DNA of 64,000 nt from CAWCDJ01 sp963836015 (GTDB taxonomy: Bacteria; Acidobacteriota; Terriglobia; Bryobacterales; Bryobacteraceae): positions 124,001-188,000 of the forward strand of contig CAWIIF010000005.1 in NCBI GenBank assembly GCA_963836015.1, given 5' to 3'. Made by a program: the position numbers and the translations under genes. A model generated the notes under the pieces. That model worked only from the letters and a program-made list of their open reading frames with translations. It was not told where the DNA came from and made no database searches. Shown here piece after piece: positions 1 to 9,023 of the stretch; the stretch's first letter is position 1, and each line of letters opens with the position of its first letter.

Positions 1-2
1 CC

Positions 3-650
3 ACCAAGATTACTGTCGAGCATATTTGCGCGTCGGCCGCTATTCCCTTGGTGTTTAGCCCGGTACCACTTCGAACACCCCAGGGTACGGCGTTTTTCGG
101 GGACGGTTGCGTGCGCCTTCAACAGCCTCTCAGCCCGGCCATACGGCTGGGGGCAAAGAGACTCCTGGCGATCGGCGTTCGCGGCGAAGGCCTTGAGCAT
201 CCAGAAGAAACCACTGATCAGAAAAATCCTTCGCTGGCACAGGTCCTGGGTATTCTGTTCAATGTTATGTTTCTGGATCATCTTGCTACCGACATCGAGC
301 ACCTCGAGCGGTTAAATCAGTTGCTCAGCAGCGGTACGATCAGCCAGTCTGACATTGAAGGCTGTGAAAGGATGCGCCCCTTGGCAACACTACTCATCAC
401 GCCGTCGGTCAGTTTATCGAAGGTGGCACAGGATCATCAACGAGACATGCCTTATCTAATCCAGTACTTCATCAACAGCCTGGGACGAGACGTGGCCTCC
501 TGCGCTGATCTGATGAGTTATTTGCTCTTCACATCGCAATACACAAGGGCTCTCATTGACATTGGATACAGTGATGCCGGTCGGCGAATCGACGAGATCG
601 AGGATCTGCTCTACTCTCCTGAGCGGGAAGCCGACGAGTGGGCGAAGTGA
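3..650 (+). CDS. Patatin-like phospholipase, C-terminal part (gene begins before the window)
   Basis: The frame is open from base 3, with no stop before 650, so this is the last 215 residues of a longer protein. An apparent TTG start at 48 is internal. The visible segment HICASAAIPLVFSPV, followed by FFGDGCVRLQQPLSPAIRLGA, matches the C-terminal half of bacterial patatin-like lipid acyl hydrolases, where the Asp of the DG motif forms a dyad with a Ser in a GxSxG motif. That Ser would lie upstream and cannot be seen. The family hydrolyses acyl esters of membrane lipids. The last 120 residues are helical and not diagnostic. The family call is good; the substrate is unknown. Confidence 0.75.
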   Translation, partial: TKITVEHICASAAIPLVFSPVPLRTPQGTAFFGDGCVRLQQPLSPAIRLGAKRLLAIGVRGEGLEHPEETTDQKNPSLAQVLGILFNVMFLDHLATDIEHLERLNQLLSSGTISQSDIEGCERMRPLATLLITPSVSLSKVAQDHQRDMPYLIQYFINSLGRDVASCADLMSYLLFTSQYTRALIDIGYSDAGRRIDEIEDLLYSPEREADEWAK

Positions 651-1024
651 GATCCGGCTGGAGGGCGGGCCGTCGAAAGCGTTGATCCTGACAGCCGGGT
701 CCGGGAATCAGACATCAACCCTCGCTGCTGCGGGATTGCTTGGCGAGAACATCCCTCGGTTCAGTGACCGGATCACTCCTGTGAAACGCCGTCCATGAAA
801 ATGGGCTAAGCTCGCACGTCGTGCCTGCGCGTTCCGGCCGTATCGTCCCCGACTTGGACAGAGGCGCCCTTGGCAAATAGGGAACGACAAGTCGTTGGCC
901 TCCGACATTGAACGGTGAACGTTCCGTCGGAAACTCACCTCGCCTGGTTCACGCGCCCGGGCAATCCGCTGCCGAAAGGCCGGTGCCGGCCGTGCCCGCT
1001 ACTTCACACGGTAGGCCGCTTCTT
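651..1024. other. Intergenic stretch, no supported gene
   Basis: This 374-bp stretch lies between the phospholipase end and the stop of the minus-strand FxLYD gene. Short open frames on both strands (for example 708-938 minus) show no recognisable domain, signal peptide or ribosome binding site. I see no tRNA or clear terminator. Confidence 0.5.
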
Positions 1025-1480
1025 CTAGAATCCGGAGATTCTGTCGAAGCGGAAGACTGCGTTCTTGTGGATGTGGGTCGATGATTTGAACCTGCGCGTT
1101 TCGCCGGGTTGCACATCGCGGGCGTAGGCCAGGATTACCGCTTCCGGCAGTTCCATGGCGGGACGCCGGGGTGAGCGGTCCGGTGTGGCGGTCGGATGGA
1201 GCGCGGTGGTGACCTCGGCGGCGGCCAGGCCGGATGAGGAGCGGTCGAGCTTAAATGACACGGTCACTTGGCTGAACTTGCGGTCGCAGTTGTTCTTGAT
1301 CGTGCCAATGATGTCCGTGTAACCGTCTTCGACGGCGGTCGTGCTCCCGGATAGGCTGAGACACGCGGCCGCCTGATCGGACGTTGCGGAGGTCACCACG
1401 CGGCGGAAGCCGTCTTGAATGACGTAGCGGACGCCCAGAAGGGCAACCAAGCCGAGAACGATGACCCCAAGCAGCTTCAT
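1025..1480 (-). CDS. FxLYD-domain-like membrane-anchored protein
   Basis: The product is 151 residues when started at the ATG at 1480. The longer open frame to 1636 overlaps the divergent gene's leader and is unlikely. Residues 2-20 form one hydrophobic segment (KLLGVIVLGLVALLG), which suggests a signal anchor. The rest resembles an FxLYD-type beta domain: an IGTIKNNCDRKFSQVTVSF strand pair, then a DVQPGETRRFKS turn near the C-terminus. Such domains are usually extracytoplasmic and of unknown function. The gene is divergent from the YdeI-like gene, with 112 bp between the two starts. Assignment is from the pattern only. Confidence 0.6.
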   Translation of the reverse strand: MKLLGVIVLGLVALLGVRYVIQDGFRRVVTSATSDQAAACLSLSGSTTAVEDGYTDIIGTIKNNCDRKFSQVTVSFKLDRSSSGLAAAEVTTALHPTATPDRSPRRPAMELPEAVILAYARDVQPGETRRFKSSTHIHKNAVFRFDRISGF

Positions 1481-1592
1481 CCTACCAACATGGGCGCGCG
1501 CGGCCGGCAGGCGCAAGTTTGCTTCCGTTAACCGGTCCGGACTAACGTTTTGGCAAACGCCTCGTCTGCTCCCTGATGGTAGGATCGGGCTG

Positions 1593-2219
1593 ATGGCGTC
1601 CATCCAGGTCGACCACGAACGCGTCCGCGAGTTCAAGGACGCTGCAAGTTTCTACGAGTGGCTTGGCAGGCACCACAACAAGGAAGCTGAGATCTGGATC
1701 AAGATCCACAAGGTGGATTCAGGGCTCAAATCGATTACCCCAAAGGAAGCGATCGATGTCGCGCTCTGCTGGGGCTGGATCGACGCGGTCCGCAAGCCGT
1801 TCGACAGCCAGAGCTATTTGCAGCGCTACACGCCGCGCGGCAAGAAGAGCATCTGGAGCCAGATCAATGTCGACAACGTCGTCCGGTTGATCCGGGAAGG
1901 CCGGATGACGAAGCACGGCCTTGAGAAGGTCGAGGCGGCCAAGTCCGACGGGCGCTGGGACCGCGCCTACCAAAGCGGCAGGAATATGAAGATCCCCGGC
2001 GATCTCCAGGCCGCCATCGACGCCGAGCCCAAGGCCAGGGAAATGTTCGAGAAACTTAGCGCTCAGAACCGTTTTGCGCTGGCCTTCCGCACTCACAACA
2101 TGAAGACCGCGGCCGGGCGGCAAAAGAAGGTCGAGACCTTCGTCGCAATGCTCAAGCGTGGTGAGACCCTTTACCCTCAAGCCCCGAAGCCGCGTTCACC
2201 GCAAGGCCGGCCGGATTGA
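1593..2219 (+). CDS. YdeI/OmpD-associated family protein
   Basis: The 208-residue product starts at the ATG at 1593, where family homology begins (MASIQVDHERVREFKDAASF). The sequence carries the family hallmarks: SFYEWLGRHH, then EAIDVALCWGWIDAVRKPFD, then RYTPRGKKSIWSQINVDNV, and a conserved C-terminal R-T-H-N-M segment. Proteins of this group (COG4430) are cytoplasmic and widespread in soil bacteria. No reaction is established for them; a link to outer-membrane protein expression was proposed for one member. The gene converges on the DUF169 gene and appears monocistronic. Confidence 0.85.
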   Translation: MASIQVDHERVREFKDAASFYEWLGRHHNKEAEIWIKIHKVDSGLKSITPKEAIDVALCWGWIDAVRKPFDSQSYLQRYTPRGKKSIWSQINVDNVVRLIREGRMTKHGLEKVEAAKSDGRWDRAYQSGRNMKIPGDLQAAIDAEPKAREMFEKLSAQNRFALAFRTHNMKTAAGRQKKVETFVAMLKRGETLYPQAPKPRSPQGRPD

Positions 2220-2271
2220 TCTTCGTCGCGAATCGGGGTTGTAGAGCATCTCGCGGAGGCCGGCGCGCTTT

Positions 2272-2970
2272 TCAGCCCGCGCACCGCGCCCGGTGGAACT
2301 TCTCGAGCTCCGCGTTGGCGTTCGCAATCGCCCCCAGTGACTCAACCAGTTCGCCCAGCGCCCGCCCCGGCACGGCCAGGTAGAATTCCCCGTCGGGCAG
2401 CTCCGTGTACACCCGGTTCCCGATGCATCCCAACGAGCTGGTCGCTTTCCCCGTGTTGGCCGTCGCCGCGATCACCGCGCAGGCCGGCCGCCCCATGATC
2501 GGAAAGGGAGCCGTGAGGCCGCGCGCGCCCGCGGCCTCTCCTAGCAGCATCATCTGCCGCGGCGTGCCCCGCAGCAGGACGACATCGGGTACGCCCTCCG
2601 CCTTCGACAGCGGCGCATACACCGCGAACCGCAGCGGCTGCTCGCGCCGCGGAATTCCCGGAACTTCCTCCATCTTGAGATATTGCAGTCCCACCATCTG
2701 ACCCAGCATCCCTTGCAGCTGCGACTGGGCCTCCGCCGTCAGTTCGGCGCCGTGCGTGTACGCGCCGATCGGGCAGTTCAGGTGATCTTCGCCGGTTGTA
2801 TAAAAGACCGCGCCTTCGGCCGCCATCTTCCAATAGGAGCATCCCGCGGGTGCGGCCGAAGGGACCCGCGGTACTCCGGCCGGGGCAGCTTCGAGAAAGG
2901 TAACCGCCACCGGCTCGGCAGTCGCCCCGAGCAGTTGCTCGAGGGAGGTACGAATCGTACTCGTGTTCAT
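2272..2970 (-). CDS. DUF169 domain protein
   Basis: The 232-residue product has the DUF169 layout. An N-terminal LEQLLGATAEPVAVTFL segment is followed by a cysteine cluster (GCSYWKMA, then HLNCPIGAYTHG). The C-terminal half has GRPACAVIAATANTG and LGCIGNRVYTELPDGEFYLAVPG. Conserved cysteines suggest metal or cofactor binding, but the family has no established reaction. No signal peptide is visible, so it is probably cytoplasmic. It is read convergently with the YdeI-like gene and lies 25 bp downstream of the small membrane ORF on the same strand, so the two may be co-transcribed. Confidence 0.85.
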   Translation of the reverse strand: MNTSTIRTSLEQLLGATAEPVAVTFLEAAPAGVPRVPSAAPAGCSYWKMAAEGAVFYTTGEDHLNCPIGAYTHGAELTAEAQSQLQGMLGQMVGLQYLKMEEVPGIPRREQPLRFAVYAPLSKAEGVPDVVLLRGTPRQMMLLGEAAGARGLTAPFPIMGRPACAVIAATANTGKATSSLGCIGNRVYTELPDGEFYLAVPGRALGELVESLGAIANANAELEKFHRARCAG

Positions 2971-2995
2971 ACCCTCACGAGTATACCCCGGCCTG

Positions 2996-3169
2996 TTAGA
3001 CCTCCTCGCAGGCCGACAGGATCATCCGGATCCTTTCCAGTTCGTCCTGGCCCATTAGCGTGATCGAACCGAACAGCCGGCCCAGCCGTTGTCGCTGGTG
3101 CCTCAGATCGAATACACCCACAAAGCCGATCATGAACACAATCGAGAATAGAGCTGCGTGTTGTTCCAT
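2996..3169 (-). CDS. Small membrane protein, 57 aa, unknown
   Basis: I start this at the ATG at 3169 because a strong Shine-Dalgarno (AGGAGGAG on the minus strand) sits just upstream; the start seven codons earlier has no such site. Residues 6-20 (AALFSIVFMIGFVGVF) form one membrane span. A basic stretch (RHQRQRLGRLFG) and a short acidic amphipathic tail follow. No family is recognised. It ends 25 bp before the DUF169 start, so it may be the first gene of that transcript. The strong ribosome binding site and correct charge topology favour a real gene. Confidence 0.5.
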   Translation of the reverse strand: MEQHAALFSIVFMIGFVGVFDLRHQRQRLGRLFGSITLMGQDELERIRMILSACEEV

Positions 3170-3335
3170 AATCAATCTCCTCCTGCTCAAAGAGGATTAT
3201 GATATTGCACGCGACTTTGTTACAGTCCCACCGGTACGGGCACGGTAAGGTCTAAGACCTGTACGGAGCTTCCTAAGGTGCCGGCGGTACTCCAAGGTTA
3301 ACAATCCACGGGTTGGTTAACCGCCGGACATGGTT

Positions 3336-4439
3336 TCACCGTAACGGTCTCACCCGGAAGTTCGCGATCCGGTGGAAGGTGAGGTAATTTGCATCGTGGC
3401 CGCGCGGCGCGCCTCCGTCTTCGTCATCGAAGGCGGTGCGCGCCACGGCCGCAATGTCCGGCCCGTCGAACTGCCAGTCCGCATATTGAAATGCATGGCG
3501 AACCGGGTCGGGATTCGATGCCACCACGCGCTCCAAGCGCCACACGCGCAGGTCCTTCGAGGACACCAGCGCCAGCGTATTGCGCACCGAGGCCGGGTCG
3601 GTCGCCGACCGGCTGTACTCCGCCAGCGCCGGGTTCGACAGCGCCCAGTATCTTCCGCTCTTGCGATCGTAGCGGATCGTGAATTTCTTTGCCCCGCCCG
3701 GAAAATCAACCAGCTCCTCGAAGTGCAGTTCGCCCTGCGCCACTTTGACAATCGCTGCCTTCTCCACGTTGTCCACGCGCAGCACGTCCACCAGCGACCC
3801 GTCCGGCCCGATCACCGCATTGCCCTCCAGCCAGTGCTTCCCCGCCCCGGCCCCAGCCGGATAGCGGAGCCGCCCGGTCATCGTCCAGCTCTTCGGATCC
3901 ATCAGGTCCGCCTTCACCGGCGTCGAAAGCATCAGCGCTTCGAAAAAGCCCCACGGGCCGGGCGGATGGTATTCCATCGCCCGCCATAGCCTGCCGTCTT
4001 TCTCGACCACCGGAACCGGCGCCGTGTGGTAGTTCGGGTCCGTGCTGAGAAACGAAGGAGCGCTCCACGTGACCCCGCCGTCCGCCGATTTCCGGATCAC
4101 CACCCGCCCGTACTCGCACGTGGTGCCCATCAGGTAAACGGCCCGTCCGTGGACGAACAGGTTCGACCAGAACTGGTCGCTCATCTCGGCCGTCTTCCGC
4201 CACGACCTCCCCCTGTCCGTGGACCGGAATACCCGCGTCACGCCCGATGTCGACTGCGTCGAGCCCCGCCCGAAAAAGTCGTGCGACGCCAGATAGTCCC
4301 CGTTCGGAAGAATCACGATCGACGGCGACCCGATATATCGCGCCCCCGCTGCCGGTTCATGATCGATTACGACCCCCGGAGGCGCGGGCGCAGTCGCCAG
4401 CATCCACAGAAGCAGCACCGCCGTCATCGTTTGAGTCAC
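3336..4439 (-). CDS. Secreted sialidase-like (BNR/Asp-box) protein
   Basis: The 367-residue product has an N-terminal signal peptide (about residues 1-20, MTQTMTAVLLLWMLATAPA). Two Asp-box motifs are visible: STDRGRSWR near 73-81 and SADGGVTWS near 118-126. These are typical of six-bladed sialidase-type beta-propellers. GSPSIVILPNGDYLASHD near 38-54 corresponds to the first strand of the family. The substrate could be a sialic-acid-like or other glycoside; Asp-box folds do not prove sialidase activity. It probably acts in the periplasm or outside. It stands alone, with no transport or catabolic partner adjacent. Confidence 0.7.
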   Translation of the reverse strand: MTQTMTAVLLLWMLATAPAPPGVVIDHEPAAGARYIGSPSIVILPNGDYLASHDFFGRGSTQSTSGVTRVFRSTDRGRSWRKTAEMSDQFWSNLFVHGRAVYLMGTTCEYGRVVIRKSADGGVTWSAPSFLSTDPNYHTAPVPVVEKDGRLWRAMEYHPPGPWGFFEALMLSTPVKADLMDPKSWTMTGRLRYPAGAGAGKHWLEGNAVIGPDGSLVDVLRVDNVEKAAIVKVAQGELHFEELVDFPGGAKKFTIRYDRKSGRYWALSNPALAEYSRSATDPASVRNTLALVSSKDLRVWRLERVVASNPDPVRHAFQYADWQFDGPDIAAVARTAFDDEDGGAPRGHDANYLTFHRIANFRVRPLR

Positions 4440-4918
4440 CGCCTTTCCAACTTTTTCTTTCCTTCATTCTGAACCATTTCCGCGCCCCCGCCCGTTCGGG
4501 CTCCGTCGCACCACGGTTATCATCGGACTGTAAGCAGGGTCGCGCCCCACCGCGCGGCCCGCGACAAAGTTTTTCTTCGTGGCCACGAAGCGTTGCGTTT
4601 GAGGTGGACTGAACTTCCCGTAGGGCCCTTAAAGCCCGAACGGTCTTCACCTACGTGGATGAGATCGGCGGGGAGACTTTGGGTTCGAACCCATCCCATC
4701 CTTTGGATGAACGGATAGCGCGTTTCGCCGTCCCATCGGATCTCAGAGAGCGAAGATCGAATCGGCAAGGATATGTGGGCCATCCAGCCTGCCTAGGTCC
4801 TCGAAGATCCCGCTCGACCCACTGGCGGCCGGACACGTCCGGCGATAAGTCCGAGTACCCCCGGCCGCCCGCACCGCTTACCCGTAGTGTCTTGCAGGAT
4901 AGTCCTGCCCCACTTGGC
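4440..4918. other. Intergenic stretch, no supported gene
   Basis: About 480 bp lie between two minus-strand genes. Open frames on both strands overlap each other and match no family. The palindrome TGGGTTCGAACCCA near 4680-4693 resembles a tRNA T-arm but has no matching acceptor, D or anticodon arm. I see no clear terminator. Confidence 0.5.
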
Positions 4919-5905
4919 TTATTGAGGCAGCGTCGAGGTAATCTCCGCCGAACGCGTGCTTTCATTTCCGGAATGATCGACGGCGGTGATGGCGTAGCGG
5001 TAAGTCTTGCCTCGTTCCGCGCCGTGATCGCTGAAGCCGGGGAGGTCGACCGCGGCGAGTCTCTCCCAGGCGCCGCCGGGGGCCGCGCGGTAGATGCGGT
5101 AGCCGGCCAGGTCGGCTTCGGAGTTCCGCTCCCACGATAGTTCGATCGAACCCATGGCCGAAATGGCGCGAAGGCCCGTGGGCGCCGCCGGCGGAAAGGT
5201 GTCGGCCGGAGTGAGGCTGACCGTATCGGAGAGATCGCTCTCGGCCTCGCGATCGCTGCCGAGCTTGACGATGCGCTGAACGACGTAGGAGTAGAAGGTG
5301 CCGAATTGGGAGTTTGGATCGGTCCAGTGATCCTCCTGCACGTCGGCCACCGCGGCGAACTTCGGTTCCTTGCCGGCGCGGCGGAAGATGCGAAAGTCGC
5401 CAGGACCGCCCTGCCAGGTGAGCCGGACTCCCCCGGCCGTCGCCGCGGCCGTCAGCCCGTCGGGTGTAGCGGGCGGCGGCACCACCGGAAGGTTCACGAA
5501 ATTCGACCAGGCCGATTCCTTGCCGTTGGCCCCCGCCACCCGGACCCCCAATGTGACCTCCTGCCCGGTCCAATCCTTCGTGAGAACCTCGACGCGCGCG
5601 TGGCCGCCTTCGATCGGGCCAACGGGAAGGGCTTTCGCCTGCTCCGCCCAGGCGCCGGCCGAGAAGGGCTGGACCGCACCGGCGGCCGCCCGCAGATCGA
5701 CTTTGAGCGGCGATTTAATGGCCATGCCCTCGGTAGTCATGGTGGGAAGCGTGAACTGCACGACGAGCCGCGCGCTACGCTGGATCGCTGCCAGGTCGTT
5801 CACGGCCGCCGGCACATTGGCCAGGGGCGGCATAGGGTCGCCGATATAGCCGCATCCGGTGGTCAGGAGGGCCAGCCCGGCCAGCGCCGGGAGAAATCTG
5901 GGCAT
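4919..5905 (-). CDS. Fibronectin type III domain lipoprotein
   Basis: The 328-residue product opens with a lipoprotein signal ending LALLTTGC, so Cys18 is the probable lipidated residue. Two fibronectin type III modules follow, at roughly 143-238 (PPATPDGLTAAATAGGVRLTW) and 240-326 (PPAAPTGLRAISAMGSIELSW, ending with YRYAITAVDHSGNES). The N-terminal 140 residues are beta-rich and unassigned. It is the last gene of a five-gene minus-strand run starting with the secretin, 21 bp after the TIGR03437 gene, so a role at the cell surface of that system is plausible. Function is inferred from position only. Confidence 0.75.
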   Translation of the reverse strand: MPRFLPALAGLALLTTGCGYIGDPMPPLANVPAAVNDLAAIQRSARLVVQFTLPTMTTEGMAIKSPLKVDLRAAAGAVQPFSAGAWAEQAKALPVGPIEGGHARVEVLTKDWTGQEVTLGVRVAGANGKESAWSNFVNLPVVPPPATPDGLTAAATAGGVRLTWQGGPGDFRIFRRAGKEPKFAAVADVQEDHWTDPNSQFGTFYSYVVQRIVKLGSDREAESDLSDTVSLTPADTFPPAAPTGLRAISAMGSIELSWERNSEADLAGYRIYRAAPGGAWERLAAVDLPGFSDHGAERGKTYRYAITAVDHSGNESTRSAEITSTLPQ

Positions 5906-5926
5906 GAAAGCTCAGGGTAACAGAGT

Positions 5927-8092
5927 CTACTGAATGGTCAGCGAATACGCGGCCGAGCAGTACTGGCGGCCTCCGGCGGTGACGCACAGAACCAGCGGCG
6001 AAGCGGATGGGACGGCGTCCGCGGGCACCGCGACATTGACCTGCTGCACGCCCGGGATGTCGGGCGCGTCGCCGGCATATTGCGGCACCAGGTTGCTCTG
6101 TCCGCCGATCTGCGCGGAAACGGCGGCCCCCGAAGGAATGCCGGTGGCGAATATCTGGAGAACGCTCCCGGGCTTCGCTCCGGCGTTCGAGCTGTTCACT
6201 GTATAGTCCTGGTTCAGTACGCCGCGGGCGAAGATGGAAGGCCAGGCCGGAGCGAGCGGCACCGTCACGGGCGCGCTGCTCACGCCGTCCACGGTGACCA
6301 CCAGGGTCGCGGAATCCTTCGACCCAAGTCCCGCGGGCACACGCAGGTTGATCTGGCTGGAGCTGGTGTAGAGCAGCGTGGCCGGCTGGCCATCGAAGGT
6401 GACGGCAATGATTTTGCCGGCAAGATTCGATCCCATGATGGTGCCGAGCGAGCCGGGTACCAGCGGGGTCACGTCCAGGGTCGCCGCATTCACTACCTTG
6501 GAGACGATCACCGTCGGAGCGGGCGGAACCACCGGCGGCGGAGTGGTCGGCAATTGCGGAGCCGGCGCCACGATCAGGGTGACCGGGATGGTCGCCACTC
6601 CGGCGAGGGCGCCCGCCGAGATCACCACGTTGGCATGGTAGGTGCCCGCCGCGGGCACGCTCTTCAGGTTGAGGAAGACCCGGACGCTGCCGTTGTTCTG
6701 GCCGCCCAGGTTGTCGAGCAGCACCCAGCCGGATCCTTGCAAATAGTTCACCGCGGCAGTCCAGTTCAGGATGCCGCCGCCGCTGTTCTGAACCGGAATG
6801 TAGCCGGGCTGGCTGGTCATGGCTCCCCCGGCAATGGTCGTGAGCAGAATCGAGTTGGGAAGTACCGAGAGCTTGGGGAAATACGGTGCGTCGCAATCGC
6901 CCACGGCCGTGCAATCGGACTGCGGCGTGACGGCGGAGAAGCGCGGAACCGGCGCACTGGCGGAGACGCCCATTACGGCGGAGACCGGCGCGAAGGTAAC
7001 GGTTTCCTGCGCCACGGCCGCGGCCGTCACCTTAGCCAGGCCCACAAAACTCGGGAACTGAACGCTCTCCTGCAAGCTGGGGTTGGCATCGAGCACTTCG
7101 TACACGACGAAGCCCGAACCGTTGTTCAGGCTTACCTCGCTGGCGGAGTTCATGGCGATGTTGCCGGCGGGCAGGCCGCCGCTGCCGTCCGCGTTCGGAA
7201 ACTGGACGCGCGCCAGCAGCAGAGTGTTGCTGCCGGGCACATACTGGCCGACCTGCTGGGGCAGGCCGAGGTCGCCTCCCGACGTGGGCAAGGCAGCGCT
7301 CGACCCGGCCAGGAAGTCCGGCACGTAGAGGTGCGCGTTGGCCGGGAATCCCGTGTACTTGACCATGAAACGGGTGCCTGTATCGTCGCTTCCGGAGCGC
7401 GGCTGAAAGGCGTTGGCGAATCCTTCCGTGAGGCGCGTGGAGGCAAACGCGGTGCCGGTAGTGAACAGGTTGGAGAGGCTCAGCGTGTCGGGCACGGGAG
7501 AGCCGACGCAGGTAATATTCCCCCGGTCGTAAAAGGTGGCGAAGAGGCCCGGTTGGGAGTATGCGACCGCCGTCCCGGATTGACCGGTAGGGATCGAGAG
7601 GGGCAGGCTGAACGAAATCTGGGCTCCGATCCGTTGCGGCACGAAGGTCCCCATCTGGTAAGCCGCGGCGCGTATGTTCGAGATTCGCAGGCTGATCTGG
7701 CCGGTGGCGGGAACGGTGAAGCTGAGGCCCTGGAAGGTGATCGCCTGATTCGCGACCTGGCCGGAGATGCCGGTGGGCACGAATCCCCCGCCGTAATCCA
7801 CGGCGAGCTGGGCGTCCTGAGCCTGGTTGTTGGAGTCGACCCGGTTGGTGATCGTCACCGGGAGGAAAACCGAAAGATTGCCGGACAACACTGACCCGGG
7901 ATTAGAGCCGGAGCATTGCAGAAGGATGTCACCCATCCGCTCGGTGAGGCCTTCGGCACGCACCAGATTCGGCACGGCGGAGACCGCGCACGTGCCGGAG
8001 GTGGGCAGTGTTTGGGCGTAAGTAGCGCTGATTGCTACAGTTAGAACGGCGAGCAGGCGCAACTCGCCACCATACCGACAAAAGGATACCAT
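5927..8092 (-). CDS. Large secreted protein with Solibacter-type C-terminal domain (TIGR03437-like)
   Basis: The 721-residue product has an N-terminal signal (RLLAVLTVAISATYAQ). Its final ~185 residues fit the TIGR03437 pattern of Acidobacteria: VVNAATLDVTPLVPGSLGTI, then GKIIAVTFDGQPATLLYTS, then SQINLRVPAGL, and a closing VPADAVPSASPLVLCVTAGG. A proline-rich linker (PAPQLPTTPPPVVPPAPT) precedes that domain. The preceding 500 residues are beta-rich and repetitive, with no catalytic motif I recognise. Located between the pseudopilins and the lipoprotein, it may be a substrate or surface component of the secretin system. That link is inference. Confidence 0.75.
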   Translation of the reverse strand: MVSFCRYGGELRLLAVLTVAISATYAQTLPTSGTCAVSAVPNLVRAEGLTERMGDILLQCSGSNPGSVLSGNLSVFLPVTITNRVDSNNQAQDAQLAVDYGGGFVPTGISGQVANQAITFQGLSFTVPATGQISLRISNIRAAAYQMGTFVPQRIGAQISFSLPLSIPTGQSGTAVAYSQPGLFATFYDRGNITCVGSPVPDTLSLSNLFTTGTAFASTRLTEGFANAFQPRSGSDDTGTRFMVKYTGFPANAHLYVPDFLAGSSAALPTSGGDLGLPQQVGQYVPGSNTLLLARVQFPNADGSGGLPAGNIAMNSASEVSLNNGSGFVVYEVLDANPSLQESVQFPSFVGLAKVTAAAVAQETVTFAPVSAVMGVSASAPVPRFSAVTPQSDCTAVGDCDAPYFPKLSVLPNSILLTTIAGGAMTSQPGYIPVQNSGGGILNWTAAVNYLQGSGWVLLDNLGGQNNGSVRVFLNLKSVPAAGTYHANVVISAGALAGVATIPVTLIVAPAPQLPTTPPPVVPPAPTVIVSKVVNAATLDVTPLVPGSLGTIMGSNLAGKIIAVTFDGQPATLLYTSSSQINLRVPAGLGSKDSATLVVTVDGVSSAPVTVPLAPAWPSIFARGVLNQDYTVNSSNAGAKPGSVLQIFATGIPSGAAVSAQIGGQSNLVPQYAGDAPDIPGVQQVNVAVPADAVPSASPLVLCVTAGGRQYCSAAYSLTIQ

Positions 8093-8152
8093 CGTGCCCA
8101 GATTTTACCCGATCTGCACGCCGTGTTAAAGCTGTCGGGGTGAAACGCCCGG

Positions 8153-8563
8153 TCACCAGTCCGAATATGCGGTGCCATCCAGGCTGGTTTTATCCGATCC
8201 GCTCTTCACATCGAAGATACCGGGTTCGGTTTGGTTCACGCTCTGGCTGGCGTCCTCCATGACGGTGTGCCAGGTCGTATTGGAGCCCGTCATGGGATCG
8301 ACCGGCACCTCTCGCAGGTAGCCGTCGGACACCAGGTCCTGCAGCGATTGCGGGGCTTTCTGCTTGTCGTAGGTGTAGTTGTCGATCACCGTGCGCAGGG
8401 TGAACAGGTTGTTCTTGAGCACGCTCTCCTTGGAACGGATGATGGTCTTGTTGTAGATCGGGATCGCCATCGAGATGATGATCACGATAATCGCGATCAC
8501 CACCATGAGCTCGACAAACGTAAAACCGGCGGCACGGCGAAGCCGCGATTTACCATTCGGCAT
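8153..8563 (-). CDS. Type II/IV pseudopilin (GspG-like), second of pair
   Basis: I start at the ATG at 8563, giving 136 residues. The type IV prepilin signal is RRAAG|FTFVEL with cleavage after Gly13 and Glu18 at mature position 5, followed by a hydrophobic helix (MVVIAIIVIIISMAIPIY). The C-terminal part has the GspG-like spacing LQDLVSDGYLREVPVDPMTG and DGTAYSDW. The start lies inside the end of the upstream pseudopilin gene (14-bp overlap), which implies translational coupling. It would be processed by a PilD-type peptidase and assemble into a periplasmic pseudopilus. Confidence 0.85.
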   Translation of the reverse strand: MPNGKSRLRRAAGFTFVELMVVIAIIVIIISMAIPIYNKTIIRSKESVLKNNLFTLRTVIDNYTYDKQKAPQSLQDLVSDGYLREVPVDPMTGSNTTWHTVMEDASQSVNQTEPGIFDVKSGSDKTSLDGTAYSDW

Positions 8564-9017
8564 ACGAACTCCCGTCGGGCGCTTTGTCCGAAGTCTTGGT
8601 GTAAACGTTGAAGACATTCTGGCCGCCCCAACTGCTGGATTTCGGGTCGTCCTGGTCGCTCAACAGGCCCCACTCCCGCTTGCCGGTAAACGGATCGACC
8701 GGAATGCGGCGAAGGAACTTCATCTTCTTGCCTTCGGCGCTCTGGGCGAGCTTGACGCCTTCGACTAGCTGTTCGAGCGACTCGGGATAGCAGTCGGAAT
8801 CCTGCTTGGGAGGGCCAAAAAAGCCGGCATCGCAGTTGTCCTTATACTTATCGATGGCATTGCGCATTTCGCGCAGGGAATAGCGGAGATCGCGCTCGCG
8901 CTCGGCCCGTATCTTGGAGCGGGCCAGGGGCACGGCCATGGTGGTGAGCACGAGCATGATCGTGAATGCCACGATCAACTCCACCAGGGTCAGGCCTTGC
9001 TGTTTCTTGCGACGCAT
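8550..9017 (-). CDS. Type II/IV pseudopilin (GspG-like), first of pair
   Basis: The 155-residue product starts MRRKKQQG|LTLVEL, a clear class III signal with cleavage after Gly8 and Glu13 at mature position 5. A hydrophobic N-terminal helix follows. Downstream, LRYSLREMRNAIDKYKDNC and FLRRIPVDPFTGKREWG match the conserved GspG-like core, and DGSSYAEW mirrors the end of its neighbour. The two therefore look like an old tandem duplication. The gene begins 6 bp after the secretin stop. It is expected at the inner membrane and in a pseudopilus of a type II-like or type IV-like machine. Confidence 0.85.
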   Translation of the reverse strand: MRRKKQQGLTLVELIVAFTIMLVLTTMAVPLARSKIRAERERDLRYSLREMRNAIDKYKDNCDAGFFGPPKQDSDCYPESLEQLVEGVKLAQSAEGKKMKFLRRIPVDPFTGKREWGLLSDQDDPKSSSWGGQNVFNVYTKTSDKAPDGSSYAEW

Positions 9018-9023
9018 ACGACT

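Noticed and set aside
1719..2180. Long minus-strand open frame opposite the YdeI-like gene
   Set aside because: It is the high-GC shadow of a gene with clear family motifs. No domain or ribosome binding site supports it.
4640..4720. tRNA-like segment around TGGGTTCGAACCCA
   Set aside because: The palindrome mimics a T arm, but on neither strand do the flanks form a 5-bp T stem with a 7-nt loop, nor are acceptor, D or anticodon arms present.
6080..7894. 604-codon plus-strand frame opposite the TIGR03437 gene
   Set aside because: Composition is His/Arg/Gly-rich shadow sequence without a domain; the minus frame has a signal peptide and the known C-terminal domain.
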